From Alistipes sp. (GTDB lineage Bacteria > Bacteroidota > Bacteroidia > Bacteroidales > Rikenellaceae): DNA of 62,854 bases. The stretch is taken from positions 1 to 62,854 of the forward strand of contig JAGBXX010000036.1 in NCBI GenBank assembly GCA_017629035.1, read 5' to 3'. The notes below the pieces were generated by a model. That model ran no database searches, was not told the origin of the DNA, and saw only the letters and a list, made by a program, of their open reading frames with translations. The position numbers were made by a program, and so were the translations under genes. Positions 22,696 through 31,994 of the stretch are shown piece after piece. How positions within the stretch are numbered: position 1 is the stretch's first letter; each line of letters starts with the position of its first letter.

Positions 22696-24366
22696 CTATA
22701 CGATACCCTCAACGCTGCCATCATCGGCAAGGTGTATGTGGCTGGCCTGAGGAGTCTTGCTAAGGCCTGGCATACGCATAATGTCACCAGCCAAAGCTAC
22801 CACAAAGCCACTACCTGCGTTGAGCTCGATATCCTTGATATTAATCTCAAAGCCCTCGACACTACCGTAGCGCTTAGCATCGGCCGAGAACGAGAACTGA
22901 GTCTTAGCAATACATACTGGCAGGTTGCCCATACCCCACTTCTCGAGAAGAGCAATCTCCTTCTGAGCACGTGGACCAAAGACCACTGAGCCAGCACCAT
23001 ATATATTCTTAGCAACCTTACGAATCTTATCCTTGAGGCTATCCTCGAGATCGTAGGCATAGTTGATAGGTGCAGATGGCTGTGTCTCGATAAGCTCAAC
23101 AGCAGCACGTGCCAGGTCGGCAGCACCAGCACCACCCTCAGCATAGGCGTTGTTAATCACGCAGCGCACGCCGAGCTTCTCGCAGTGCTCCATGACCATA
23201 GCGATCTCCTCGTCGGTATCGCTGGCAAAGCGGTTGAAACATACAAGAACAGTCTGGCCGAACTTTCTGAGGTTAGCCACATGGCGGTCGAGGTTAGCAA
23301 AGCCCTGCTCCAGACCCTGGGCATTAGGCAGCTTAATCTCCGCCTCGGGGACACCACCATGCATCTTAAGGGCGAGTGTCGAGGCAACAAGCACCGTGAG
23401 GTCTGGCTTAAGACCCGACTGGCGGCACTTGATATCGAGGAACTTCTCTGCACCAAGATCAGCACCAAAACCAGCCTCAGTAACAGTATACTCAGCGTGT
23501 GTCATCGCCATCTTAGTGGCAATCACTGAGTTACATCCGTGTGCAATATTGGCAAATGGGCCACCGTGGATAATCACTGGATTGTGCTCTGTGGTCTGCA
23601 CCAAGTTAGGGTTGATAGCATCCTTGAGCAGAGCTACAACAGCTCCCGTAACACCAAGGTCGTTGACCGTGAATGGGGTGTCGTCGTAACGAACACCGAG
23701 CACAATACGGCCGATACGTGCATAGAGATCATCGACATTGCGAGCAAGGCACAAGATAGCCATAATCTCCGATGCAGGGGTGATATCGAAGCCTGTCTCC
23801 GTAGGGATACCATTAGCCGAGCCACCCAAACCCGTAACAATGTTGCGCAACGAGCGGTCGTTCATATCGAGCACACGGCGCCACATCACCTTCTTCAAAC
23901 CAGCCTGTGTAGAGCGGTTGTGGTAGAGGTAGTTGTCCAGGAGCGCTGCGATAAGGTTGTTTGCCGAGGTAACTGCGTGGAAGTCACCCGTAAAGTGCAG
24001 GTTGATATCCTCCGAAGGCAACACCTGTGCATAGCCACCTCCCGTAGCTCCACCCTTCATACCAAAGCAGGGGCCGAGCGAAGGCTCACGCAACGCAATG
24101 ATAGCCTTCTTGCCGATATGGTTAAGACCCATGCCGAGGCCGATGCTCACCGTGGTCTTACCTACACCCGCCTTAGTTGCGGTGATGGCCGTAACCAAAA
24201 TAAGATGGTTCTTGGCAACCCTCTTCTCATCGATAAGATGGTAGGGAACCTTTGCAATATACTTACCGTAGTTGAATACCTCGTCATCAGGGAAGCCTAC
24301 GTTAGCGGCAACCTCACGAATGTTTAGCAACTCAGTCTCACGAGCAATCTCAATATCTGTTTTCAT
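22696..24366 (-). CDS. fhs: Formate-tetrahydrofolate ligase
   Basis: This 556-residue cytoplasmic enzyme makes 10-formyl-tetrahydrofolate from formate and ATP. The P-loop is [10 protein letters not shown] (about 62-71), followed by [15 protein letters not shown] and TGDFHAV, all typical of the family. It feeds formyl groups to purine synthesis and serine/glycine interconversion. It is the first gene of the operon that continues into mqnB and mqnD; both touch formyl or purine chemistry, but a direct link is not established. Confidence 0.95.
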   Translation of the reverse strand: MKTDIEIARETELLNIREVAANVGFPDDEVFNYGKYIAKVPYHLIDEKRVAKNHLILVTAITATKAGVGKTTVSIGLGMGLNHIGKKAIIALREPSLGPCFGMKGGATGGGYAQVLPSEDINLHFTGDFHAVTSANNLIAALLDNYLYHNRSTQAGLKKVMWRRVLDMNDRSLRNIVTGLGGSANGIPTETGFDITPASEIMAILCLARNVDDLYARIGRIVLGVRYDDTPFTVNDLGVTGAVVALLKDAINPNLVQTTEHNPVIIHGGPFANIAHGCNSVIATKMAMTHAEYTVTEAGFGADLGAEKFLDIKCRQSGLKPDLTVLVASTLALKMHGGVPEAEIKLPNAQGLEQGFANLDRHVANLRKFGQTVLVCFNRFASDTDEEIAMVMEHCEKLGVRCVINNAYAEGGAGAADLARAAVELIETQPSAPINYAYDLEDSLKDKIRKVAKNIYGAGSVVFGPRAQKEIALLEKWGMGNLPVCIAKTQFSFSADAKRYGSVEGFEINIKDIELNAGSGFVVALAGDIMRMPGLSKTPQASHIHLADDGSVEGIV

Positions 24367-24398
24367 ATCTATATCTGTTTATTGTTATTATTCTGCTG

Positions 24399-24406
24399 CA
24401 AATATA
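24399..24406 (-). promoter_or_regulatory. -7 box (TATATTTG) of the fhs operon
   Basis: The minus strand reads TATATTTG, 32 bases before the fhs ATG. No clear -33 element is visible, and the region is very AT-rich. Confidence 0.5.
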
Positions 24407-24515
24407 TATAAAAAATACATATATGATTTAAAATTTTCATAATATGTTTTTATACGCATATAAGCAAAATATATACAACAACTAGACAAACAAATATTGA
24501 GCCTCTAATTAAGCC

Positions 24516-24554
24516 GTAGGGTGCACATCTACATAATAGATGCGCACTCCCTAC
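24516..24554 (-). terminator. Hairpin after the Xaa-Pro aminopeptidase gene
   Basis: GTAGGG and GTGCACATCTA pair with TAGATGCGCAC and CCCTAC, leaving one unpaired base. The tail on the minus strand (GGCTTAATTAG) has few T residues, so termination is likely but not certain. Confidence 0.65.
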
Positions 24555-24574
24555 TGCTTTGTATTGTGTTATAT

Positions 24575-25969
24575 TTACTCCTTGCCGACAACTGCCTCGA
24601 GCTCCTCGACAGTAAGTGGAAGGAGCTTGTCGCCGATAAAGCGGCTGCCAGTCTCAGTTACGAGCACATCATCCTCGATACGGATACCACCGAAGTTACG
24701 GAATGAGTTGAGTGCATCGTAATCCACGATACCCTCGAACTTATTCTCAGCACGCATCTTGTCCATAAGTGCTGGGATGAAGTAGATACCTGGCTCGTCA
24801 GACATCACAGTGCCTGGCTCAACACGCCATGTAGCACGGTGAACGCATGTAGCCGACTTCTGGGCACGCTCCAAGACTGTTGAGAAGTCGAACGAACGCT
24901 CGCCAATATTCTCGCAGTCGTGAACATCCATACCCATACCGTGACCAAGGCCGTGAGGCATGAAGAGATACATAGCGCCAGCCTCGACAGCAACCTCAGG
25001 TGTAGACTTGATAAGACCAAGACCCTTCAAACCATCAGCCAAAGACATATATGCTGCCTTGTGGATCTCAGGATACATCGTACCTGGCTTGATCATATCC
25101 TTAACCTCAGAGTGTGCACGCAATACTATATTATATACGTCACGCTGCAAATCTGAGAACTTACCATTTACTGGGTAGGTACGAGTGTGATCTGAGCAGT
25201 AGCCCTCAACCGACTCGCCACCACCATCAACAAGCAACAAGCGGCCTGACTCCAACACGCCATCGTGGTTGTGGTTGTGCAAAATCTCGCCATGCTGCGT
25301 TACGATAGTTGGGAACGACACACCCTGGCCATACGACTTAGCGATACCCTCAACACGACCAGCAATCTCACGCTCAACAACACCTGGGCGACACATGCGC
25401 ATAGCTGTCATGTGCATCTGGTAGCCGATCTTGAAGGCACGCTCCAAAGCCTCGATCTCCTCAGCCGACTTCTTCTCGCGCATCTCAGCTACGGCAAACA
25501 TCAAGTCGAGTGACTTACGCTCGTGGAGCATATCAAGACGAATACCGAGCAGCTCAGAGAGCGAAATCTTGAGCTCAGCACGATATGGAGGAAGGTAGTG
25601 TACTGGGCGGTTCTGCTCGATAGCCTTGCGCAACAAAGCACGGATGTCGGCTACTGGGAACGACTTCTCAACACCCACCTCGGCTGCCTGGTCGGCAATC
25701 GTAGGCATAGGGCCAGTCCAGATGATATCCTCAACAGTGAAATCATCGCCAAAGAGCATTGACTCGCCCGACTCAGCGTCGATAACACCGATGAGCGAAG
25801 GTACGTCCAAGCCGAAATAGTAGCGGAACGTAGAGTCCTGACGATAGTAGTATGTATTGTTAGGATAGTTGTTTGGCACCTCAGGGTTACCTGGGAGCAA
25901 AATAAGGCCCTTGCCTACACGGCGAGCCAACTCGGCACGACGGCCAATATAAGTCTCTTTTGAAAACAT
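24575..25969 (-). CDS. pepP: Xaa-Pro aminopeptidase (M24B metallopeptidase)
   Basis: This 464-residue cytoplasmic enzyme removes an N-terminal residue preceding proline. Metal ligands are in VDGGGE...CSDHTRTYP (two Asp), PHGLGHGMGMDVHD (His), MSDEPGIYF (Glu) and GGIRIEDDVL (Glu). The N-terminal creatinase-like domain carries YYRQDSTFRYYFG. It is last in an operon after an L,D-transpeptidase-like lipoprotein, 19 bases away. The two peptide transporters at 9.5-13.1 kb could supply substrates. Confidence 0.92.
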   Translation of the reverse strand: MFSKETYIGRRAELARRVGKGLILLPGNPEVPNNYPNNTYYYRQDSTFRYYFGLDVPSLIGVIDAESGESMLFGDDFTVEDIIWTGPMPTIADQAAEVGVEKSFPVADIRALLRKAIEQNRPVHYLPPYRAELKISLSELLGIRLDMLHERKSLDLMFAVAEMREKKSAEEIEALERAFKIGYQMHMTAMRMCRPGVVEREIAGRVEGIAKSYGQGVSFPTIVTQHGEILHNHNHDGVLESGRLLLVDGGGESVEGYCSDHTRTYPVNGKFSDLQRDVYNIVLRAHSEVKDMIKPGTMYPEIHKAAYMSLADGLKGLGLIKSTPEVAVEAGAMYLFMPHGLGHGMGMDVHDCENIGERSFDFSTVLERAQKSATCVHRATWRVEPGTVMSDEPGIYFIPALMDKMRAENKFEGIVDYDALNSFRNFGGIRIEDDVLVTETGSRFIGDKLLPLTVEELEAVVGKE

Positions 25970-25988
25970 AGTATTATAGTTTTAGTTG

Positions 25989-26741
25989 TTAATTTGTCAC
26001 TTCACTAAGTCGAGCATCGGCAGGCAGCACCACGATATGTGGATGGCACGCTGGATTGAGCCACTCGACAAGCTCCTTCATATTTGTCTGGGACATACCC
26101 ACGCAGCCCGCCGTAGACTTACCCTCGGCACGCCATACGTGGATGAATATCGCACTACCAGCACCTGGAACAACAGGCTCTGTATTGTACTCCACAACTA
26201 CGATGTAGCGATATTGCTTACTGCGATTATCCCAAATTCTATCGCCCTTAGTACCAGGCGCTGGATTACGAAGCAGAGTATTGTATGTTGGACTATTGGG
26301 GTTCTCATCCCACATATAACGCTCGTCGTATTGCTCCATTGGGAAGTACGACACGAAATCGGTGGTAAGGCACAGACCACGCTTTAGGGCAAATATTCCC
26401 ACTGGGGTCTTACCATCACCCTCACGCTTGGTGCCACGAGGTGCAATACCGCCATAACCCGTAACACCCTTGATTATGCGACTACTCCACAAACCATCGG
26501 CATGTGTATATATATGTATATTGCACGACACGCCATGCGTATGCTCGACCACGAGCAGCTGGCGACAACCTCGAGGCAGAGCTATCGACTCGCCATTTGT
26601 TGCAACAACATATTGCGGCTCGTACTCGGCTACCTCAACGGCACTCTGCTCCTGGGCAGTATCACGACCAAGAATATTTGCGCAAGCCATCATCATAAAG
26701 CTTACGACAAACAGACATGGTATCAATATTAGTCGTTTCAT
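25989..26741 (-). CDS. L,D-transpeptidase-like (YkuD) lipoprotein
   Basis: This 250-residue lipoprotein (MMAC, lipid Cys20) has a YkuD-type catalytic domain at about 60-240. KTPVGIF is the familiar strand before the active site. IFIHVWR supplies the histidine (His201) and STAGCVGM the cysteine (Cys213). The motif is S-T-A-G-C rather than S-H-G-C, so it is a divergent member that may act as transpeptidase, carboxypeptidase or cross-link hydrolase. There is no LysM domain, unlike the other copy at 4383-5540. It lies between a U32 peptidase gene (84 bases) and pepP. Confidence 0.82.
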   Translation of the reverse strand: MKRLILIPCLFVVSFMMMACANILGRDTAQEQSAVEVAEYEPQYVVATNGESIALPRGCRQLLVVEHTHGVSCNIHIYTHADGLWSSRIIKGVTGYGGIAPRGTKREGDGKTPVGIFALKRGLCLTTDFVSYFPMEQYDERYMWDENPNSPTYNTLLRNPAPGTKGDRIWDNRSKQYRYIVVVEYNTEPVVPGAGSAIFIHVWRAEGKSTAGCVGMSQTNMKELVEWLNPACHPHIVVLPADARLSEVTN

Positions 26742-26825
26742 AACAATTATCTATAATCCCCTATCATAAGGGGCATATACAACATATCTCGTTAGCGGCA
26801 GTAGATGCGCCCAGGGTAGAACAAA

Positions 26826-28067
26826 CTATCGAGCAACCTCCTTGTACACCTTGTCGCCACGACGCACCTCCTGAACGGTCTTGAGCGAGATATAGTCACC
26901 CTGCTTAGCCGACTGCGTAGGCTGCTCATGGAGCATGATACCATCGGCATTCTGCTCTACAACACCTGTCTTCTCACCCATGAAGAGGAGTGCATCGCCC
27001 TCCGACACCTCGCAAGCCTCGACCAACACCTCAGCAACACCTATGCGCTTAAAGTAGTTGGTAACCTTGCCCATATACACCTTCTTGAGCGTTGCCGACG
27101 AGCCATAGTGCTGGCTATGCTCAACCATGGTCTTGGCAGCATAGTAGCCACCCCAGAAGTCACGGTTGAAGACTGTGCGGAGTCGCTCCTTCAAAGGAGC
27201 CACGCTCTCGGGCGTAAACTCGCCACGCTCCAAGAGCTTAAGCGCCGCATCGTAGCTCTCAACAACACGCTTAACATACTCGCCACCACGTGCACGACCC
27301 TCTATCTTGAGCACTCGCACACCCGCATTAATAAACGTATCGAGGAAGTCGATAGTACACAGATCCTTTGGCGAGAGCACATACTGGCCGTCGATATCGA
27401 GCTGCTGGCCCGAGTCCTTATCCGTGATGGTATACTTGCGACGACATATCTGGCGGCAGGCGCCACGATTTGCCGAGGCGTGCGACTCATGCTCCGAGAG
27501 GTAGCATTTGCCCGACATCGACATACACATAGCACCATGTGCAAACATCTCGATCTTCACGAGTTCGCCTCGAGGGCCACAGATATTGCGCTCCTTGATC
27601 TGCTCCGAGATAGAGGCAATCTGCTCCAGGGACAACTCACGTGCCAACACCACAACATCGGCCCACTGCGAGAAGAACTCAACAGCCGTAATATTCGAGA
27701 TGTTGCTCTGCGTAGAGATATGCACCTCGATACCCACCTCACGGGCATAGAGTATTGCAGCGAGGTCGGTGGCGACGATTGCATCGATACCCTCGGCCTT
27801 AGCACGGTCAATAATACGACGCATGACCTCCATCTCGTTATCATAGATGACGATATTAACCGTAAGGTAGGTCTTGACACCCGCAGCGTGTGCCACGCGC
27901 ACAATCTCAGCGAGGTCGTCGAGCGTGAAGTTTACCGACGAGGCAGCACGCATATTGAGCTGCTCAACGCCGAAATATACCGAGTCAGCACCCGCAGCAA
28001 TAGCGGCATTAAGCGACTCGTAAGAGCCCACAGGGGCCATAATCTCTATATCTTTTCTCTGAATCAT
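26826..28067 (-). CDS. U32-family peptidase / tRNA or rRNA hydroxylation protein (TrhP/RlhA type)
   Basis: This 413-residue protein matches the U32 family. IMAPVGSYESLNAAI at the N-terminus, FAHGAMCMSMSGKCYLSEH with HASANRGACRQICRR (the conserved cysteines that probably bind an Fe-S cluster), and KIEGRARGGEYVKRV are characteristic. E. coli relatives TrhP and RlhA are needed for 5-hydroxylation of tRNA uridine and 23S cytidine, with prephenate as a precursor in the TrhP pathway. Which RNA is the target cannot be told here. It follows the polyprenyl synthase gene by four bases. Confidence 0.85.
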   Translation of the reverse strand: MIQRKDIEIMAPVGSYESLNAAIAAGADSVYFGVEQLNMRAASSVNFTLDDLAEIVRVAHAAGVKTYLTVNIVIYDNEMEVMRRIIDRAKAEGIDAIVATDLAAILYAREVGIEVHISTQSNISNITAVEFFSQWADVVVLARELSLEQIASISEQIKERNICGPRGELVKIEMFAHGAMCMSMSGKCYLSEHESHASANRGACRQICRRKYTITDKDSGQQLDIDGQYVLSPKDLCTIDFLDTFINAGVRVLKIEGRARGGEYVKRVVESYDAALKLLERGEFTPESVAPLKERLRTVFNRDFWGGYYAAKTMVEHSQHYGSSATLKKVYMGKVTNYFKRIGVAEVLVEACEVSEGDALLFMGEKTGVVEQNADGIMLHEQPTQSAKQGDYISLKTVQEVRRGDKVYKEVAR

Positions 28068-28071
28068 ATCA

Positions 28072-29046
28072 CTACTTTTTACGTCCCATTAGGTTGCGAG
28101 CAAACTCCTCGAGGTGCTTGGTAGTCTTACCTGCAATCGACAGTGTGTCGAGCACCGAGAGTGCACGCTCAAAACGAATCTCAATCTGCTGCTCGGTCGA
28201 GCGCTTAACGTCGAGCTTGTCGTACAACGCCTTAATAGTTGCAATCTTCTCGGCGTCGCTGATATCCTCTCTCTTGTGCGTTGTGCGCAACACCTCACGC
28301 TCCTCATCCGTAGCACGGCTCATGGCCTGCACCATGAGATAGGTCTGCTTACCCTCCAGAATATCGCCACCAATCTTCTTGCCCAGAGCCTCGTCGCCAT
28401 AGCTATCAAGCATATCATCCTGAAGCTGGAACGCCAGGCCAAGCTCAGTAGCAAAGCGGTACATCTTACGAATATCGTCGTCCGAAGCACCTGCCAGCGT
28501 AGCACCAATCATCGCCGAGCCTGAGAGCAGTGCCGAGGTCTTACGCTCGATCATCTGGATATAATCCTCGACAGTGACCTTTGGAGCGCTCTCGAAGTCC
28601 ATATCATACTGCTGACCCTCGCACACCTCGATAGCCATATCGCTAAAGATGTTCAACACACGGTGTAGCTTCTCCGAGTCGATACGAGCAAGATATTTGT
28701 AGGCCATGATAAGCATGGTGTCGCCCGAGAGCAGTGCCACATTACCACCCCACTTAGCAAATACCGAGGGCTGGCCACGGCGCATCATGGCGTTATCCAT
28801 GATATCGTCGTGCAGAAGAGTGAAGTTGTGGAATACCTCCACGGCCATACCTGCTGGGAGTGCCGTCTCGACATCGCCACCAAAGGCGTCGACCGTGAGC
28901 AACAAGAGCACAGGACGAAGACGCTTGCCACCACCCGACATAGAGTAGATGATTGGCAGATAAAGGAGTTCGGGCTCCTCGGGGGTTTGGAGCTGTCCGA
29001 GTGCCGACTCAAAGAGCTTGAGAATTGTGTCGTTAGTATATTTCAT
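28072..29046 (-). CDS. Polyprenyl (isoprenoid) diphosphate synthase
   Basis: This 324-residue cytoplasmic trans-prenyltransferase builds the farnesyl-to-octaprenyl chains used for menaquinone. The start MKYTN at 29046 gives the usual family length; a frame extended to 29082 adds 12 poorly conserved residues. The first aspartate-rich motif is LLHDDIMDNA (Asp80, 81, 84) followed by RRGQPS. The second is FQLQDDMLDSYGD (Asp210, 211, 214), and GGKRLRP binds diphosphate. Chain length is not predictable with confidence, but a long-chain menaquinone side-chain synthase fits the futalosine genes nearby. Confidence 0.9.
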   Translation of the reverse strand: MKYTNDTILKLFESALGQLQTPEEPELLYLPIIYSMSGGGKRLRPVLLLLTVDAFGGDVETALPAGMAVEVFHNFTLLHDDIMDNAMMRRGQPSVFAKWGGNVALLSGDTMLIMAYKYLARIDSEKLHRVLNIFSDMAIEVCEGQQYDMDFESAPKVTVEDYIQMIERKTSALLSGSAMIGATLAGASDDDIRKMYRFATELGLAFQLQDDMLDSYGDEALGKKIGGDILEGKQTYLMVQAMSRATDEEREVLRTTHKREDISDAEKIATIKALYDKLDVKRSTEQQIEIRFERALSVLDTLSIAGKTTKHLEEFARNLMGRKK

Positions 29047-29116
29047 AGACGCTAATATATTCTTTATGCACCATCCATGCACGCACGTAAGCGTACACTT
29101 TTAAACAAATTTGGCT

Positions 29117-29124
29117 CAAAATTA
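29117..29124 (-). promoter_or_regulatory. Possible -7 box (TAATTTTG) of the polyprenyl synthase operon
   Basis: The minus strand reads TAATTTTG, about 70 bases before the chosen start. No convincing -33 partner is seen. It lies between the divergent polyprenyl synthase and ROK genes. Confidence 0.4.
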
Positions 29125-29132
29125 ATATTTTT

Positions 29133-29165
29133 TTTGCAGAGTTTAAAATAATTTTGGTAACTTTG
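29133..29165 (+). promoter_or_regulatory. Promoter of the ROK kinase gene (TTTG-N21-TAACTTTG)
   Basis: TTTG at 29133-29136 and TAACTTTG at 29158-29165 are 21 bases apart. The ATG is 31 bases after the box. Confidence 0.8.
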
Positions 29166-29196
29166 ACCAATTAATTTTACAAAAACATTCAGTGAT

Positions 29197-30225
29197 ATGA
29201 TGAAAAAATATGCAATGGGTATCGATATCGGCGGTACCAACACAGCTTTCGGCCTGGTTGACGAGGATGGTAACGTGGTTGCCGAGAGCAAAATCTCGAC
29301 CGACAAGTTTAAGCATTTCGACGACTATAAACCATATATTGACACCCTCGCAGCAGCGATGAAGGAGCTTATCGCATCGCAGCCACAGTGCGACCTTATC
29401 GGTATCGGCATCGGTGCCCCTAACGCAAATATCCACTCTGGCCGTATCGAGACTCCAGCAAACCTCTGGAAGTTCGAGGATCCTACAGACCCACGTCCAG
29501 ACTCAATCCGCATCTTCAACTTTGTTGACGACATGGGCAAGCACTTCCCAGGAGTCAAGGTGATGATTACCAACGATGCAAATGCCGCAGCTATCGGCGA
29601 GATGGTATTCGGCAATGCTCGTGGCATGAAGGATTTTGCTATGATCACCCTCGGCACAGGTCTTGGCTCGGGTATCGTATGCAATGGCGAGATGGTATAT
29701 GGCCACGACGGCTTTGCTGGCGAGTTTGGCCACATCGCCGTGGCATCGCGCGAGACTGGCCGCCAGTGCGGTTGCGGTCGCCGAGGCTGCCTTGAGGCCT
29801 ATGTATCGGCAACAGGTATCAAGCGTACTGCCTTCGACCTCATGGCTTCGATGACTTGCGACAGCGAGCTCCGCTCTATCCCTTACGACAAGTTCGAGGC
29901 TAAGATGCTCTCTGACGCAGCTGCTAAGAACGACCCTATCGCTCTTGCTGCATTCGAGGCTACAGGTAAGGTTTTGGGCTTGGCTCTTGCCGACCTCACT
30001 GCCATCACCTCGCCCGAGGCAATCATCCTCTTCGGTGGCTTGGCTAACGCTGGCGACTACATCATGCGCCCAACACACCGCCACATGGAGGAGAATCAGC
30101 TCGGCGTTTTCAAGGGCAAGGTTAAGCTCATGATGAGTGGCATTCAGGATAAGAATGTCGCTATTTTGGGTGGCGCAGCACTTATCTGGAAGCAGCACCT
30201 CGAGGCAGTAATCGAAAACTACTAA
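29197..30225 (+). CDS. ROK-family sugar kinase (glucokinase-like)
   Basis: This 342-residue cytoplasmic kinase phosphorylates glucose or a related sugar. IDIGGTNTAFGLV is the ATP phosphate-binding loop. NDANAAAIGE and FAGEFGHI contain the sugar-binding and catalytic Asp and Glu/His. The zinc site shows CGCGRRGCLEAY, the ROK CxCGxxGCxE signature. Glucokinase is the likeliest activity, with N-acetylglucosamine or mannose kinase as alternatives. It stands alone with its own promoter and terminator. Confidence 0.9.
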   Translation: MMKKYAMGIDIGGTNTAFGLVDEDGNVVAESKISTDKFKHFDDYKPYIDTLAAAMKELIASQPQCDLIGIGIGAPNANIHSGRIETPANLWKFEDPTDPRPDSIRIFNFVDDMGKHFPGVKVMITNDANAAAIGEMVFGNARGMKDFAMITLGTGLGSGIVCNGEMVYGHDGFAGEFGHIAVASRETGRQCGCGRRGCLEAYVSATGIKRTAFDLMASMTCDSELRSIPYDKFEAKMLSDAAAKNDPIALAAFEATGKVLGLALADLTAITSPEAIILFGGLANAGDYIMRPTHRHMEENQLGVFKGKVKLMMSGIQDKNVAILGGAALIWKQHLEAVIENY

Positions 30226-30316
30226 TAATAGTATGAGGGGTATGACATAAATCACAATAGACTATGCCCCAACACATTACTACGCAGACTAAATCTTAGT
30301 CGTGCGTACATATAGA

Positions 30317-30372
30317 CCATATTCTCTGCATTAGACACAATTTCTCTATGCGGGGAATATGGTTTTATTTTA
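30317..30372 (+). terminator. Terminator of the ROK kinase gene
   Basis: CCATATTC (30317-30324) pairs with GAATATGG (30355-30362), inner GCAT pairs with ATGC, and TTTTATTTTA follows. It lies about 90 bases after the stop; the stretch between holds nothing I recognise. Confidence 0.78.
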
Positions 30373-30440
30373 CACCCCAGCACAAAGCACCCAGCGAACC
30401 ACACACCGAAGCATAGAAAAAGTAAAATATTGCTCTTTTA

Positions 30441-30471
30441 TTTGCGATTTAGTATATTTATACTAACTTTG
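30441..30471 (+). promoter_or_regulatory. Promoter of the flippase-holB-folK operon (TTTG-N19-TAACTTTG)
   Basis: TTTG at 30441-30444 and TAACTTTG at 30464-30471, 19 bases apart, are a consensus pair. The ATG at 30513 is 41 bases downstream. It should drive the ten-gene run to 41340. Confidence 0.85.
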
Positions 30472-30512
30472 CCACATTATGCTGGCCAATTTTCGAGCCG
30501 CAGACCTAAACG

Positions 30513-31994
30513 ATGTTAGAGAAGTTAGCAAAACAGACCGCAATATATGGCATAAGCACGATTGTTGTTCGCTTTCTGAACTACCTGCTTACGCCCTACT
30601 ACACCCGAATATTCGACCAGGGGGAGTATGGTATCGTGACCGATATCTACGCCTTGATTCCCTTTGCCCTCGTACTACTCTCAATGGGCATGGAGTCGAG
30701 CTATTTCCGCTTCACAACACGTGCCGAGGAGCAGGGTGGCGACGTTGCTGGTAACAAGCGCAAGGTATTTGCCACAACCTGGGGCGTTACCTCGCTCGCA
30801 GCAACACTCTTCTTCCTCGTAATCCTTGGCCTCAACGCCCCAATCTCGAGGGTTATGGGCGAGGCATACGTGGCACACCCCGAGTATGTGCCTATTGTGG
30901 CAGCTATCGTCATGCTCGATATCTGGGCTATCATCCCCTTTGCTCGCCTACGTGAGCAGGGACGTGCCTTACGCTTCGTGATGCTCAAGGCACTGGGCAT
31001 GATGCTCAACCTTGGTCTTGCCATTGGCTTTGGCGTGGCGGGACTATACTCTACGAAGTTTGGCGTGGGCTGGGTGCTCATTGCCAACCTTGCCTCGAGT
31101 GCCGTGACTCTCGTAGCACTCATACCCACGGTTGAGCGCACACTACCCCGCATCGACCGAGAGCTGCTTCGACGCATATTCGTCTACTCGCTTCCGCTGC
31201 TTATTAGCGGCATTGCAGGCACGGCAAACGAGTTTATCGACCGCCAGATGATCAAATACCTCGCTCCAGGCAGCGAGGCAGAGGCTATGGCCGAGCTCGG
31301 CGTATATGGTGCTATTGTGAAGATCGCCGTGGTGATGACCCTCTTCACGCAGATGTACCGCCTTGCTGCCGAGCCATTCTTCCTCTCGGGATTCAAGAAG
31401 GAGGAGTTCAAGGAGGCTAACGCTGCTGCGATGAAGTACTTTGTAATGGCCTCGGTACTCATATTCTTGGGCATCGTGCTCTTCAGAGATCTATTTGCCC
31501 TTATCGTCGGCTCACGCTTCCGTGAGGGCATTGACATACTCCCCGTGGTGCTGGGTGCAAACGTGCTGGGTGGCATCTGGCTCAACCTCTCGTTCTGGTA
31601 CAAGAGAGAGGAGAAGACAAAATATGCAGCATATATCACCTTCCTGGGCCTTGGCGTGACCCTCGCCCTGAGCTTTATCCTCGTGCCTAAGATGGGCTTC
31701 AGAGGTGCCGCCTGGGTGCGCCTTGTGGCTGAGGGTGCTATGGTCGTGTGGAGCTACATACTCTGCCGCAAGCACTACCCTATGCCCTACGACCTACGTC
31801 GCATAGGCGAATACATAGCCCTTGCCGTGGTGGTCTATGCACTCTCGGAGTTGGCGCTCCAGCAGATGAATCACACCCTCTGGCTCTGCTGCAACGTGGT
31901 GCTCTTTGGCTCGGTTGTGCTCTTTGCTGTTTGGCGTGAGAAGATCGATGTTAAGGGCCTTGTAAGAGCCGCAATAGCAAAGTTTAGACGATGA
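30513..31994 (+). CDS. Polysaccharide flippase (Wzx/MVF-type)
   Basis: This 493-residue protein has about 12-14 membrane helices with the MATE-like repeat of oligosaccharide flippases. Its opening has LAKQTAIYGISTIVVRFLNY and YYTRIFDQGEYGIVT. It probably moves a lipid-linked oligosaccharide across the inner membrane; lipid II or an O-unit are both possible. It heads a long operon of housekeeping and envelope genes rather than a polysaccharide locus and overlaps holB by four bases (ATGA). This family member next to holB suggests a core envelope substrate, which is inference. Confidence 0.85.
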   Translation: MLEKLAKQTAIYGISTIVVRFLNYLLTPYYTRIFDQGEYGIVTDIYALIPFALVLLSMGMESSYFRFTTRAEEQGGDVAGNKRKVFATTWGVTSLAATLFFLVILGLNAPISRVMGEAYVAHPEYVPIVAAIVMLDIWAIIPFARLREQGRALRFVMLKALGMMLNLGLAIGFGVAGLYSTKFGVGWVLIANLASSAVTLVALIPTVERTLPRIDRELLRRIFVYSLPLLISGIAGTANEFIDRQMIKYLAPGSEAEAMAELGVYGAIVKIAVVMTLFTQMYRLAAEPFFLSGFKKEEFKEANAAAMKYFVMASVLIFLGIVLFRDLFALIVGSRFREGIDILPVVLGANVLGGIWLNLSFWYKREEKTKYAAYITFLGLGVTLALSFILVPKMGFRGAAWVRLVAEGAMVVWSYILCRKHYPMPYDLRRIGEYIALAVVVYALSELALQQMNHTLWLCCNVVLFGSVVLFAVWREKIDVKGLVRAAIAKFRR

